Assembly: GCF_026339875.1 (NCBI RefSeq)
Contig: NZ_JAPEPZ010000001.1
Span: forward strand, 7,192,001 to 7,256,000
Direction of reading: 5' to 3'
Length of the DNA: 64,000 nt
DNA from: Streptomyces sp. NBC_01571
GTDB taxonomy: Bacteria > Actinomycetota > Actinomycetes > Streptomycetales > Streptomycetaceae
In this document: positions 44,851-54,800 of the stretch, in pieces
Numbering within the stretch: the first letter of the stretch is position 1
Layout: each line of letters begins with the position of its first letter
The notes under the pieces: model-generated
Databases searched by the model: none
What the model saw: the letters and a program-made list of their open reading frames with translations, nothing else
Told to the model about the DNA's origin: nothing
Position numbers and translations under genes: made by a program

Positions 44851-45885
44851 GTGGACATCGACATGAGTGCCCTGCGGGGTTTGGTACGGGAGAAGGAGAT
44901 CTCCTTCGACCTGCTGGTCGAGGCGATCGAGTCGGCCCTCCTCATCGCCTACCACCGCACCGAGGGAAGCCGCCGCCACGCGCGCGTGAAGCTCGACCGG
45001 GAGACCGGTCATGTGACCGTGTGGGCGAAGGAGGACCCCGAGGACCTGGAGGAGGGGCAGGAGGTACGCGAGTTCGACGACACCCCGTCGGGGTTCGGCC
45101 GGATCGCCGCGACCACCGCCAAGCAGGTGATCCTCCAGCGTCTGCGCGACGCGGAGGACGACGCGACGCTCGGCGAGTACGCCGGACGTGAGGGCGACAT
45201 CGTGACGGGCGTGGTCCAGCAGGGACGCGACCCGAAGAACGTGCTCGTCGACATCGGCAAGCTGGAGGCCATCCTGCCCGTGCAGGAGCAGGTCCCCGGC
45301 GAGACGTACCAGCACGGCCTGCGCCTGCGCTCGTACGTCGTCCGGGTGGCGAAGGGCGTGCGCGGTCCGTCCGTGACGCTGTCACGCACGCACCCCAATC
45401 TGGTGAAGAAGCTCTTCGCGCTGGAGGTGCCGGAGATCGCCGACGGATCCGTCGAGATCTCCGCCATCGCCCGCGAGGCCGGCCACCGCACGAAGATCGC
45501 CGTCCGCTCGACGCGCTCGGGCCTGAACGCCAAGGGTGCCTGCATCGGGCCCATGGGCGGCCGGGTGCGCAACGTCATGGCCGAGCTGAACGGCGAGAAG
45601 ATCGACATCGTCGACTGGTCGGACGACCCGGCCGAGATGGTGGCGAACGCGCTGTCCCCGGCCCGCGTCTCCAAGGTCGAGGTGGTCGACCTGGCGGCCC
45701 GCTCCGCGCGGGTGACGGTCCCCGACTACCAGCTGTCACTGGCGATCGGCAAGGAGGGCCAGAACGCCCGCCTCGCGGCCCGCCTCACCGGCTGGCGGAT
45801 CGACATCCGTCCGGACACCGAGCAGCCCTCCGAGCAGCCCGCCGAGCGGCGCGGGGACCGGAGCGGCGACCGGGGCGGGGAATAG
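44851..45885 (+). CDS. nusA: Transcription termination/antitermination factor NusA
   Basis: 344 residues from a GTG. The N-terminal domain (1-105) opens with [17 protein letters not shown]. An S1 domain follows at about 110-180 ([22 protein letters not shown]), then two KH domains ([15 protein letters not shown] ... [18 protein letters not shown] and [21 protein letters not shown]). The acidic repeats of proteobacterial NusA are missing, as usual in actinobacteria. It modulates pausing and termination. A perfect hairpin immediately follows the gene. Confidence 0.95.
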   Translation: MDIDMSALRGLVREKEISFDLLVEAIESALLIAYHRTEGSRRHARVKLDRETGHVTVWAKEDPEDLEEGQEVREFDDTPSGFGRIAATTAKQVILQRLRDAEDDATLGEYAGREGDIVTGVVQQGRDPKNVLVDIGKLEAILPVQEQVPGETYQHGLRLRSYVVRVAKGVRGPSVTLSRTHPNLVKKLFALEVPEIADGSVEISAIAREAGHRTKIAVRSTRSGLNAKGACIGPMGGRVRNVMAELNGEKIDIVDWSDDPAEMVANALSPARVSKVEVVDLAARSARVTVPDYQLSLAIGKEGQNARLAARLTGWRIDIRPDTEQPSEQPAERRGDRSGDRGGE

Positions 45886-45910
45886 ATCCAAGCCGCGAGT
45901 GGCTTGGATC
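45885..45910 (+). terminator. Perfect 10-bp hairpin after nusA
   Basis: GATCCAAGCC at 45885-45894 pairs with GGCTTGGATC at 45901-45910 over a six-base loop. The left arm begins with the last base of the nusA stop. Without a T-run it may attenuate, not end, the operon transcript, since ylxR and infB follow. Confidence 0.6.
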
Positions 45911-45977
45911 ACGACAGTTATCTGCGCAGCAACTGTTCGATTCTTGCCCCAAAAGGGGTGAGGTCGGTGCGGAGAGG

Positions 45978-45983
45978 TAGACT
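45978..45983 (+). promoter_or_regulatory. Candidate -10 box for a leaderless ylxR transcript
   Basis: TAGACT lies five bases before the ylxR GTG (45989). A transcript starting there would have no leader. The ribosome binding site of ylxR is weak, which agrees. No matching -35 box was found. Confidence 0.4.
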
Positions 45984-45988
45984 TAAGA

Positions 45989-46267
45989 GTGTCTGGCCGG
46001 ACGCGAGCCCGCGCATGCCCTGAACGCACCTGTGTGGGGTGCCGGGAACGAGCGGCCAGGACTGATCTGCTGCGGGTCGTGGCGATCGAGGGTGAATGCG
46101 TCCCCGATCATCGCGGTACGCTGCCCGGCCGGGGTGCGTATGTTCACCCCGCCCTGGTCTGTCTGGACCTGGCGGTACGCCGCCGGGCGTTCCCAAGGGC
46201 GCTGCGTGCCCCGGGAGCGCTCGACACAGCGGCGTTGCGCCTCTGCGTCGAGCAGGCAACACCGTAA
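45989..46267 (+). CDS. YlxR-family RNA-binding protein
   Basis: 92 residues from a GTG. The DUF448/YlxR signature is present: RTCVGCRERAARTDLLRVV at 13-31, then GRGAYVHP near 48-55. The basic patches fit RNA binding. The gene normally sits between nusA and infB as here. Studies in other bacteria suggest a modulator of transcription or of RNase P; its role here is unknown. Confidence 0.9.
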   Translation: MSGRTRARACPERTCVGCRERAARTDLLRVVAIEGECVPDHRGTLPGRGAYVHPALVCLDLAVRRRAFPRALRAPGALDTAALRLCVEQATP

Positions 46268-46330
46268 GACGTGTCGTACGGAACCCCCGTGCGGCCCTGG
46301 TACCCCGCGAGTTGGAAGTAGGTCGAGATT

Positions 46331-46364
46331 GCGATGAGCACTCGATGAGCACGCGATGAGTACG
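46331..46364. repeat. Short CGATGAGCAC repeat before infB
   Basis: Three near-identical 11-bp units (GATGAGCACTC, GATGAGCACGC, GATGAGTACGC) lie in the infB leader, followed by a hairpin with GGTCCGG at 46381-46387 and CCGGACC at 46395-46401. They may tune infB expression. Confidence 0.6.
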
Positions 46365-46414
46365 CCCATGAAGTAGCGACGGTCCGGACGCAACCCGGAC
46401 CTAAAAGGAGCGAA

Positions 46415-49400
46415 GTGGCTAAGGTCCGGGTATACGAACTCGCCAAGGAGTTCGGGGTTGAGAGCAAGGTCGTCATGGCCAAGCTCCAGGAGCTCGGTGA
46501 ATTCGTCCGTTCGGCGTCGTCGACGATCGAGGCGCCCGTAGTACGCAAGCTGACCGATGCCCTCCAGCAGGGCAACGGAAGCGGCAAGCCCGCCGCACGC
46601 AAGGCTGCCCCGGCGAGGCCGGCAGCCCCCTCTCCCGCGCAGGCCGCCCGTCCGGCTGCCCCGCGCCCGCCGGCCCCGAAGCCGGCTGTTTCCGAGCGGC
46701 CCGCCGCCGCGCCGGTCACCCCGGCCGCGCCGGGTCCGCGCCCGACTCCGGGTCCCAAGCCCGCTCCGAAGCCCGCTCCCGCGGCTCCGGCGCCGGCCGC
46801 GCCCGAGTTCACCGCGCCCCCGTCGGCTCCCGCGGCTCCCTCGGCTCCGGCCGCGGGTCCCCGTCCGGGTTCCGCCCCGCGTCCCGGTGGCCAGGCTCCG
46901 CGTCCCGGTGCCCGTCCCGCCGGTGGTCCCGGCCAGGGTGGCCAGGGCCGTGGCGACCGTCCCGAGCGCGGCGACCGTCAGGGCGCCCCGCGTCCCGGCG
47001 GCCAGTCCGCGCGTCCCGGTGCCCGTCCGGCCGGCCCTCGTCCGGGCAACAACCCCTTCACCTCGGGTGGCTCCACCGGCATGGCGCGCCCGCAGGCGCC
47101 CCGTCCGGGTGGCGCGCCCCGACCCGGTGGCGCCGGTGCTCCCGGTGGTCCGCGTCCGCAGGGCGCGGGCGGCCAGGACCGTGGTGCCCGTCCCCAGGGC
47201 GGTCCCGGCGGCGCTCCGCGTCCGCAGGGCGGTCCGGGCGGTGCCCGTCCGACTCCGGGCGGCATGCCCCGTCCGCAGGGTGGCGCTCCGCGTCCCGGCG
47301 GTGGCCCCGGTGGCAACCGTCCGAACCCCGGCATGATGCCGCAGCGTCCTGCTGCGGGTAGCCCCCGTCCCGGTGGTGGCCCCGGTGGCCGCGGTCCCGG
47401 TGGCGGCGGCGGTCGTCCCGGTGGTCCCGGTGGCGGTGGCGGTCGTCCGGGCGGTGGCGGTTTCGCCGGTCGTCCCGGTGGTGGCGGCGGCGGCTTCGCC
47501 GGCCGTCCGGCTGGTCCCGGTGGCGGTGGCGGCGGTTTCGCCGGCCGTCCGGGTGGTCCCGGCGGTGGCGGCGGTGGCCGTCCCGGCTTCGGCGGTCGTC
47601 CGGGTGGTCCCGGTGGCCGTGGTGGCACACAGGGTGCGTTCGGCCGTCCCGGCGGTCCGGCGCGTCGTGGTCGCAAGTCGAAGCGGCAGAGGCGCCAGGA
47701 GTACGAGGCCATGCAGGCCCCGTCGGTCGGCGGCGTGATGCTGCCTCGCGGCAACGGACAGTCCGTCCGCCTGTCGCGCGGTGCGTCCCTCACCGACTTC
47801 GCGGAGAAGATCGGCGCCAACCCGGCGTCGCTCGTCGGCGTGATGATGAACCTCGGCGAGATGGTCACTGCCACGCAGTCCGTCTCCGACGAGACGCTGA
47901 AGCTCCTCGCGGACGAGATGAACTTCGTCCTCGAGATCGTCAGCCCCGAGGAGGAGGACCGCGAGCTGCTCGAGTCCTTCGACATCGAGTTCGGCGAGGA
48001 CGAGGGCGACGAGGACGACCTCGTGGTCCGTCCGCCGGTCGTGACCGTCATGGGTCACGTCGACCACGGTAAGACCCGCCTTCTCGACACCATCCGCAAG
48101 ACGAACGTCGTCGCGGGCGAGGCCGGCGGTATCACGCAGCACATCGGCGCGTACCAGGTCGCGACCGAGGTCAACGGTGAAGAGCGCAGGATCACCTTCA
48201 TCGACACCCCTGGTCACGAGGCGTTCACCGCCATGCGTGCCCGTGGTGCCAAGTCGACCGACATCGCGATCCTCGTGGTGGCGGCCAACGACGGCGTGAT
48301 GCCCCAGACGATCGAGGCGCTGAACCACGCCAAGGCGGCCGACGTGCCGATCGTGGTCGCGGTCAACAAGATCGACGTCGAGGGTGCCGACCCGACGAAG
48401 GTGCGCGGTCAGCTCACCGAGTTCGGTCTGGTGGCCGAGGAGTACGGCGGCGACACGATGTTCGTCGACATCTCCGCCAAGCAGGGTCTGAACATCGACT
48501 CCCTGCTGGAGGCCGTGGTCCTGACCGCGGACGCCTCGCTCGACCTGCGGGCCAACCCGGAGCAGGACGCGCAGGGTATTGCGATCGAGTCCCACCTCGA
48601 CCGCGGCCGTGGTGCCGTTTCGACGGTCCTGGTCCAGCGCGGCACGCTGCGCATCGGCGACACCATGGTGGTCGGCGACGCGTACGGCCGTGTCCGGGCG
48701 ATGCTCGACGACAACGGCAACAACGTCGAGGAAGCGGGTCCGTCGACCCCCGTCCTGGTCCTGGGTCTCACCAACGTCCCGGGCGCCGGCGACAACTTCC
48801 TGGTCGTCGACGAGGACCGCACGGCGCGTCAGATCGCCGAGAAGCGGGCGGCGCGCGAGCGCAACGCCAACTTCGCCCGCCGGGGTGTCCGGTTCTCCCT
48901 GGAGAACCTGGACGAGGCCCTCAAGGCCGGTCTGGTGCAGGAACTCAACCTCATCATCAAGGGCGACGCGTCCGGTTCGGTGGAGGCTCTCGAGTCCTCG
49001 CTGCTCCAGCTCGACGTCGGCGACGAGGTCGACATCCGTGTCCTGCACCGCGGTGTGGGTGCGGTCACCGAGTCCGACATCAACCTGGCGACCGGCTCCG
49101 ACGCCATCGTCATCGGCTTCAACGTCCGCGCCGCGGGCCGCGCGGCGCAGATGGCGGAGCGCGAGGGTGTCGACGTCCGGTACTACTCGGTGATCTACCA
49201 GGCCATCGAGGAGATCGAGGCGGCCCTCAAGGGCATGCTCAAGCCGGAGTACGAGGAGGTCGAGCTCGGCACGGCGGAGATCCGCGAGGTCTTCAAGTCG
49301 TCCAAGCTGGGCAACATCGCCGGTGTCCTGGTCCGCTCGGGCGAGGTCAAGCGCAACACCAAGGCGCGCCTCGTCCGCGACGGCAAGGTCATCGCGGAGA

Positions 49401-49552
49401 ACCTCAACATCTCCGGGCTGCGTCGCTTCAAGGACGACGTCACCGAGATCCGCGAAGGCTTCGAGGGTGGTATCAACCTCGGAAACTTCAACGACATCAA
49501 GGTCGACGACGTCATCGCGACGTACGAGATGCGCGAGAAGCCGCGGTCGTAA
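46415..49552 (+). CDS. infB: Translation initiation factor IF-2
   Basis: 1045 residues from a GTG after AAAAGGAG. The N-terminal IF2_N motif [12 protein letters not shown] opens the protein. A very long Pro/Gly/Arg/Ala-rich region follows at about 50-425, with dozens of P-G-G and R-P-G-G units; this length is normal for Streptomyces IF-2. A second IF2_N-like segment ([10 protein letters not shown]) precedes the GTPase: G1 GHVDHGKT near 546-553, G2 GITQHIG, G3 DTPGH, G4 NKID and G5 SAK. The C-terminal domains that bind fMet-tRNA follow. It places initiator tRNA on the 30S subunit. Confidence 0.97.
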   Translation: MAKVRVYELAKEFGVESKVVMAKLQELGEFVRSASSTIEAPVVRKLTDALQQGNGSGKPAARKAAPARPAAPSPAQAARPAAPRPPAPKPAVSERPAAAPVTPAAPGPRPTPGPKPAPKPAPAAPAPAAPEFTAPPSAPAAPSAPAAGPRPGSAPRPGGQAPRPGARPAGGPGQGGQGRGDRPERGDRQGAPRPGGQSARPGARPAGPRPGNNPFTSGGSTGMARPQAPRPGGAPRPGGAGAPGGPRPQGAGGQDRGARPQGGPGGAPRPQGGPGGARPTPGGMPRPQGGAPRPGGGPGGNRPNPGMMPQRPAAGSPRPGGGPGGRGPGGGGGRPGGPGGGGGRPGGGGFAGRPGGGGGGFAGRPAGPGGGGGGFAGRPGGPGGGGGGRPGFGGRPGGPGGRGGTQGAFGRPGGPARRGRKSKRQRRQEYEAMQAPSVGGVMLPRGNGQSVRLSRGASLTDFAEKIGANPASLVGVMMNLGEMVTATQSVSDETLKLLADEMNFVLEIVSPEEEDRELLESFDIEFGEDEGDEDDLVVRPPVVTVMGHVDHGKTRLLDTIRKTNVVAGEAGGITQHIGAYQVATEVNGEERRITFIDTPGHEAFTAMRARGAKSTDIAILVVAANDGVMPQTIEALNHAKAADVPIVVAVNKIDVEGADPTKVRGQLTEFGLVAEEYGGDTMFVDISAKQGLNIDSLLEAVVLTADASLDLRANPEQDAQGIAIESHLDRGRGAVSTVLVQRGTLRIGDTMVVGDAYGRVRAMLDDNGNNVEEAGPSTPVLVLGLTNVPGAGDNFLVVDEDRTARQIAEKRAARERNANFARRGVRFSLENLDEALKAGLVQELNLIIKGDASGSVEALESSLLQLDVGDEVDIRVLHRGVGAVTESDINLATGSDAIVIGFNVRAAGRAAQMAEREGVDVRYYSVIYQAIEEIEAALKGMLKPEYEEVELGTAEIREVFKSSKLGNIAGVLVRSGEVKRNTKARLVRDGKVIAENLNISGLRRFKDDVTEIREGFEGGINLGNFNDIKVDDVIATYEMREKPRS

Positions 49553-49568
49553 CGCAGTGGCTCGAGCT

Positions 49569-49596
49569 GGCCGGCGGTGAGAAATCACCGTCGGCC
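49569..49596 (+). terminator. Strong terminator after infB
   Basis: GGCCGGCGGTGA at 49569-49580 pairs with TCACCGTCGGCC at 49585-49596 over a GAAA tetraloop, with one G-U pair. The stretch after it (GGCTTGCTGTTTG) is T-rich. It separates the infB cluster from ylxP-rbfA-truB. Confidence 0.85.
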
Positions 49597-49614
49597 GGCT
49601 TGCTGTTTGAAGAT

Positions 49615-49657
49615 CGCGCGGTTCCCCGTGCCCTTTCGGGGCGCGGGGAACCGCGCG
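49615..49657. repeat. Hairpin copy of the dispersed GCGCGGGGAAC element
   Basis: CGCGCGGTTCCCCG at 49615-49628 pairs perfectly with CGGGGAACCGCGCG at 49644-49657. It shares its core with the copies at 38187-38360. A further stem-loop, CCTGCCAA at 49798-49805 with TTGGCAGG at 49812-49819, lies in the leader of ylxP. The 303-bp gap contains nothing else recognisable. Confidence 0.75.
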
Positions 49658-49855
49658 ACGAGCCCCCACCGGCCCGCGGCCGGAGAAACAGACCCACGGG
49701 GTCCGGGGCGAAGCTTCCGGAGACGGGACGGGCAGGGGCGGCGGGGGTGAAAAACCCCGGCGAGCAACCCACCGGTTCGTTGTACGGTTCAGATGTCCCT
49801 GCCAAGTGCGATTGGCAGGCCATCTATCCCGTACCGGCGGGACATCCGGTTACAC

Positions 49856-50149
49856 ATGTATGTGGGGACGCTGTCCTTCGATCTGCTCCTCGGCGATGTC
49901 CACTCGCTCAAGGAGAAGCGCTCTCTCGTCCGCCCGATCGTCGCCGAACTCCGGCGGAAGTACGCGGTCAGCGTGGCGGAGACGGGCAACCAGGACCTTC
50001 ACCGCAGGGCCGAGATCGGTCTCGCGGTGGTCTCCGGAGACACCGAGCACCTCACCGACGTACTGGACCGGTGCGAACGGTTCGTCGCTGCGCGGCCGGA
50101 GGTGGAACTGCTCTCGGTACGGCGCAGGCTCCACACAGACGAAGACTGA
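49856..50149 (+). CDS. YlxP-type DUF503 protein
   Basis: 97 residues from the ATG at 49856; the frame is open to an ATG at 49793, but homology starts at [12 protein letters not shown]. The family pattern includes [22 protein letters not shown] and [22 protein letters not shown]. These small ferredoxin-like proteins lie between infB and rbfA in most actinobacteria. A ribosome- or RNA-linked role is assumed from context. The upstream hairpin may control it. Confidence 0.88.
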   Translation: MYVGTLSFDLLLGDVHSLKEKRSLVRPIVAELRRKYAVSVAETGNQDLHRRAEIGLAVVSGDTEHLTDVLDRCERFVAARPEVELLSVRRRLHTDED

Positions 50150-50182
50150 CGAAACAAGCAAGGCGAAGAAGGAGACGGACCA

Positions 50183-50632
50183 GTGGCCGACAACGCGCGT
50201 GCCAAGAGGCTGGCGGACCTCATCCGAGAGGTCGTGGCCCAGAAGCTGCAGCGCGGGATCAAGGACCCGCGGCTCGGCACCCACGTCACCATCACGGACA
50301 CCCGGGTCACCGGTGACCTCCGGGAGGCGACCGTCTTCTACACGGTGTACGGGGACGACGAGGAGCGCGCGGCCGCGGCCGCGGGCCTGGAGAGCGCCAA
50401 GGGCGTGCTCCGCTCCGCGGTCGGCGCGGCGGCGGGCGTGAAGTTCACCCCGACCCTCACCTTCGTCGCGGACGCCCTGCCGGACACCGCCAAGACCATC
50501 GAGGACCTGCTCGACAAGGCACGGGCCTCCGACGCCAAGGTGCGTGAGGTCTCGGCGGGAGCCACCTTCGCCGGTGACGCGGACCCGTACAAGAAGCCGG
50601 GCGACGAGGACGAGGACGACGCCGCCGAATGA
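50183..50632 (+). CDS. rbfA: Ribosome-binding factor A
   Basis: 149 residues from a GTG preceded by AAGGAGACGG. The KH-like RbfA fold begins with [18 protein letters not shown] and continues with [20 protein letters not shown] and [21 protein letters not shown]. The acidic tail ends [10 protein letters not shown]. It matures 16S rRNA in the 30S subunit, like RimP. It overlaps truB by four bases (ATGA). Confidence 0.94.
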   Translation: MADNARAKRLADLIREVVAQKLQRGIKDPRLGTHVTITDTRVTGDLREATVFYTVYGDDEERAAAAAGLESAKGVLRSAVGAAAGVKFTPTLTFVADALPDTAKTIEDLLDKARASDAKVREVSAGATFAGDADPYKKPGDEDEDDAAE

Positions 50633-51534
50633 CCCAGAAGCTCCGGACGCCCGACGGGCTTGTCATCGTGGACAAGCCGTCGGGCTTCACTTCGCACGAC
50701 GTGGTCGCCAAGATGCGGGGCATCGCGAAGACCCGCCGCGTCGGCCACGCCGGCACCCTCGACCCCATGGCGACGGGCGTGCTCGTCCTCGGCGTCGAGA
50801 AGGCCACCAAGCTCCTCGGGCACCTCGCGCTCACCGAGAAGGAGTACCTCGGTACGATCCGGCTCGGCCAGAACACGCTGACGGACGACGCCGAGGGCGA
50901 CCTCACCTCCTCCACCGACGCCTCCGGGGTGACCCGGGAAGCCGTCGACGCCGGGATCGCCAAGCTCAGCGGCGCCATCATGCAGGTGCCGTCCAAGGTC
51001 AGCGCGATCAAGATCGACGGCGTGCGCTCCTACAAGCGGGCACGTGAGGGCGAGGACTTCGAGATCCCCGCCCGCCCGGTCACGATCTCGTCGTTCACCG
51101 TGTACGACGTCCGGGACGCCGTGGCCGAGGACGGCACGCCCGTCCTGGACCTGGTCGTCTCCGTGGTCTGCTCGTCCGGGACGTACATCCGGGCGCTCGC
51201 CCGCGACCTCGGCGCGGACCTGGGCGTCGGCGGCCATCTCACCGCCCTGCGCCGCACCCGTGTCGGCCCGTACAAGCTGGACTGCGCGCGCACCCTCGAC
51301 CAGCTCCAGGAGGAGCTGACCGTGATGCCGATCGCGGAGGCCGCCACCGCCGCGTTCCCGCGCTGGGACGTGGACGACAAGCGGGCGCGGCTGCTGCTCA
51401 ACGGCGTGCGCCTGGAGATCCCCGAGGAGTACGCGGGGGCGGGCGCCGTGGCCGTCTTCGATCCGGCGGGCCAGTTCCTGGCGCTGGTGGAGGAACAGAA
51501 GGGGAAGGCCAAGAGCCTCGCCGTCTTCGGCTGA
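50629..51534 (+). CDS. truB: tRNA pseudouridine(55) synthase
   Basis: 301 residues, starting in the rbfA stop codon (ATGA). Motif I, GLVIVDKPSGFTSHDVV, is followed by the catalytic segment VGHAGTLDPMATGVLVLG with the active Asp. K-E-Y-LGTIRLG and S-S-G-T-YIRALARDLG complete the family pattern. The C-terminal PUA-like part is short. It isomerises U55 in the T-loop of tRNAs. A hairpin region lies about 100 bp downstream. Confidence 0.95.
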   Translation: MTQKLRTPDGLVIVDKPSGFTSHDVVAKMRGIAKTRRVGHAGTLDPMATGVLVLGVEKATKLLGHLALTEKEYLGTIRLGQNTLTDDAEGDLTSSTDASGVTREAVDAGIAKLSGAIMQVPSKVSAIKIDGVRSYKRAREGEDFEIPARPVTISSFTVYDVRDAVAEDGTPVLDLVVSVVCSSGTYIRALARDLGADLGVGGHLTALRRTRVGPYKLDCARTLDQLQEELTVMPIAEAATAAFPRWDVDDKRARLLLNGVRLEIPEEYAGAGAVAVFDPAGQFLALVEEQKGKAKSLAVFG

Positions 51535-51852
51535 GGCCCGCGACGTCCTTCCAGGGCCGCGACCTCCCTGCGGCTCCCGCGAGTGCCTGCGGGCCGCCCG
51601 GGTGCGCGCCCTCGGAAGAGACCTCTCGCCCATGGAGCGGCGGTCACGGGGCTTCGCGCCCGCCGCTCCATGGTCCCCCCTCGGTTCCCCCACCCAGAGG
51701 TGTATCCATCCACCCCGCCCTATTCACCCCATCGGGCAGGCGCTCGGAGTGAACCGAGGGAGCGGAAGGGGGCGCGTTCACCACGCGATCTGTCCCGCTG
51801 ATCACCTCGCGCCTACCGTCGGAGGAACGGAGCGCGGCGGGGAGGTTCGAAC
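51535..51852. other. 318-bp gap after truB
   Basis: The gap carries a perfect stem-loop (listed separately) and then a C-rich, possibly promoter-containing stretch ending in CGGAGGAACGG ahead of the ORF at 51853. No protein-coding potential is seen. Confidence 0.5.
51630..51673 (+). terminator. Perfect 14-bp stem-loop after truB
   Basis: CCATGGAGCGGCGG at 51630-51643 pairs exactly with CCGCCGCTCCATGG at 51660-51673 across a 16-base loop. A C-run follows, not a T-run. Confidence 0.65.
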
Positions 51853-54800
51853 ATGGCGGCACGAGGCCCGCGGACGGGGGACGAGCAGCCACCGGACGCC
51901 ATCGACCGCGCGCGGGACGAAGGCCTGGTGCGCATCTGCGACCTGGCCGGACGCCCGCGCGGCACCGGATTCGTCGCCGACCACCACGGCACGGTGATCA
52001 CCAGCCACGAGGCCGTGGACGGTCTGGCCCGCCTCGTCCTCCACGCCCCCGGCGACCGCAGTGTGGTGGTGGGGGCCGACGCCGTGACCCTCCTGCCCGC
52101 CGCGGATCTGGCACTCGTCCGTACCCGGGGTCTCGACCTCGACCCGCTCCCCATCACCGTGCGGGACCGGGTCGGGACCGGCACGTACGTCAGGATCGCG
52201 GCGGGCGGCTGGCGCGAGGCGCGGGTGCTCGGCAGCACCGCCGTGACGTACACGGCCACCGACCGTTTCCACCTGCTCGGCGAGGCGCTGGAACTGGCGA
52301 TCGGCACAGCGGGCGCGGACGCGCTCCGGCTCGGCGGCGGGGCGGCCGGAGGCCCGGTGCTGGACGTGTCGACCGGGACGGTGATCGGCGTCGTGGGCAC
52401 CGCGCTGCACGGGGCGCACCCGGCGGCCCGGTTCGCCGTCCCCCTGCGCACACCCGGCGTGCGGGGAGCGCTCGCCGCGCTGCTGGCCCGCAACGCCGCG
52501 ACCGTGCCCGCGTACGGTACCGATCTCAATCCGGCCGGGGTGCTGGAGCTCACGGCGACCTCGGTCGGCTCCGACGGACCGGGGGCGACGCCCGCGTCCG
52601 GTACCGGTGAGGAATCGTCCACCACCGTCGAACGAACCGCCGTCCTCGGGGAGTTCGAGTCCTTCGTGCGCGGCCCGGCCGCCGTTCTCGGTCTGGTCGG
52701 CCCGCCCGGCAGCGGCCGTACGACGGAGCTGGCGGCCCTCGCGGCCCGCCGCACCGGCGGCGCCGAACCGGCCCCCACGCTCTGGTTGCGGGGAGCCGAC
52801 CTCCTCACCACGGACGCCTCCGTCGCCGACGCGGCGGCACGGGCACTGGAGCGGGCGGGACGGATCGTGGCCGCCTCGCGGGAGGGGGTGCCCGGGGACT
52901 CGGAAGTGCTGCCTCCCGGCGGATACGGCGGTGAGCTGGGCGACATCGGCCCGGAGCGCCTCGCCTCGCTGGCCCGGGACACCGGACGTCCGCTGCTGCT
53001 CCTCCTCGACGGTCCCGAGGAGATGCCGTCGGCCCTCGCCCACCGGCTGCCCGACTGGACGGCGGGCACGGCCGAGTGGCTGGGGGAGACCGGGGCGCGG
53101 CTCGTCGTCGCCTGCCGGCCGGAGTACTGGGAGCAGGCGGGGGCGCACTTCCCGGCGGAGCTTCTGCACCGGGCCGCCGGGGCCCGCCCGGAGCCGCTGC
53201 TGCCGTCGTGCGTCCGGCTGGGTGATCTCACGGAGGAGGAGGCACGGCGGATCCGGACGCGGGCCCGGATCCCCGAGGGCACGCTGCGGGCCGCGGACGC
53301 ACGGCACCCGCTGACCCTTCGCCTGCTGGCCGAGGTGCGGGCCGCGGTGCCGGACGCCCCGGCCGGGTGTCTCGACCGGCACGACGTCCTCGGTGCCCAT
53401 CTGGACCTGATGTGCCTGCGCGTCGCGGTCCGGCTCGCGGCGGCGAACGGGGTGCGCGGCACCGCCGTACGCCGCCTCGCCGCCCAGGTCTCCGGCCGGG
53501 TGCACGAGGCCGCGCGGCGCTGTCTGGGGCCGGGGCAGGGCCAGTTGGACCGCGAGTCCTTCGAAGCCGTCTTCCCCTGGGGTCCGGCTCCGGGGCGCCG
53601 TTCCGGCCGGACCACCGGGTGGGCCTCCGCCGTCCTCACCGAACGCCTCCTGGTCCCCGCGGGCAACGGCTACCGCTTCGCCCACGAAGAACTCGCCGAC
53701 TGGATCCAGGGCACCCACCTGGACCTGGACGCGGCCCTGCACGCCCTGGTCCACCGGAGCCGTGACACGGTCCCGCCCGCGGCGGTCCAGGAGCCGACTC
53801 CGTCCGGGACGGAAGCCGAGCGGGTGCCCGCCCAGCGGACACCTCCGCCGGCCGGGACGGGACCGCGGGCCGTGCCGGGGCCGGTGACCGGGTCGGGCGC
53901 GCCGCGCCGCCGCCGGTCCCGGGGCTCCCGGCCCGCCGTCCGCACCGCTCCGGGCCTCCTCGCCGTCCCCCGACACCGCATCGGACCGGTCGTCGAGGCC
54001 CTGCTCATCGAGGCCCGTCAACAGGGTGCGCCGGCGCTGACCCCTCGACTCGAAGAACTGGTCCACGCCCTGGACGCCCTCGTGCCGGACGCGCCCGCCC
54101 CGGCGGAGGACCCGGTCTGGTGGGCCGCGCGGCTCCTCGGCGACGTCGTGCTGCGGTTGCCCGACGCGACTCCGTACACGGGGGTCCTGAGGCTGCTCGC
54201 CGAGCGGATCGTGCGGTGGCGGGCGGAGGGCCGGGGTGTTCCGGCGGAGTTCGGGCCGGCCTTCTGGGAGGCGCTGCCGCTGTCGGGGACGGAGCGGCTC
54301 GACCTGCTCAGGAGTCTGGTCGTCGCGGACGAGGCACCGCACCAGGCGGACCTGGCCGGCCCGGCTCCGGCCGGCACGGTGCCGGGGGAGACAGCCCTGA
54401 CGGGCAGGGTGCGGCTCGGCACGACCCCGTCCGGCACGGTGCCGGGGGAGACAGCCCTGACGGGCAGGGTGCGGCTCGGCACGACCCCGTCCGGCACGGT
54501 GCCGGGCGACACGGCCCCGATGGACAGGGTGCGGCTCGGCACGGCCCCTGACGGCGCACCATCGGGCGACGCGGCGCGGGACGCCGGCGCCACCGCAGGT
54601 GCGGCACCGGAGGGTGCGGCAGCTGCCGATGGAGCACGGGAGGGCGCGGCCACGGACGGCGTCGGCCCTCTCGACGAGGTCCCCGACGGCTGGGCCGCCG
54701 CCCTCCGCCGCACGCCGGGAAACTCCCGCACGTCGGCAGGTACCGGGACGCGTGCGGGCACCGGTACGTCGGGGGGCTCCTGCGCGCCGGGAAGCTCCCG

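Noticed and set aside
45983..49669. A 1228-codon open frame on the minus strand opposite infB.
   Set aside because: It is antisense to the well-supported IF-2 gene; the product is repetitive Thr/Arg/Gly sequence produced by the GC-rich codons of infB.
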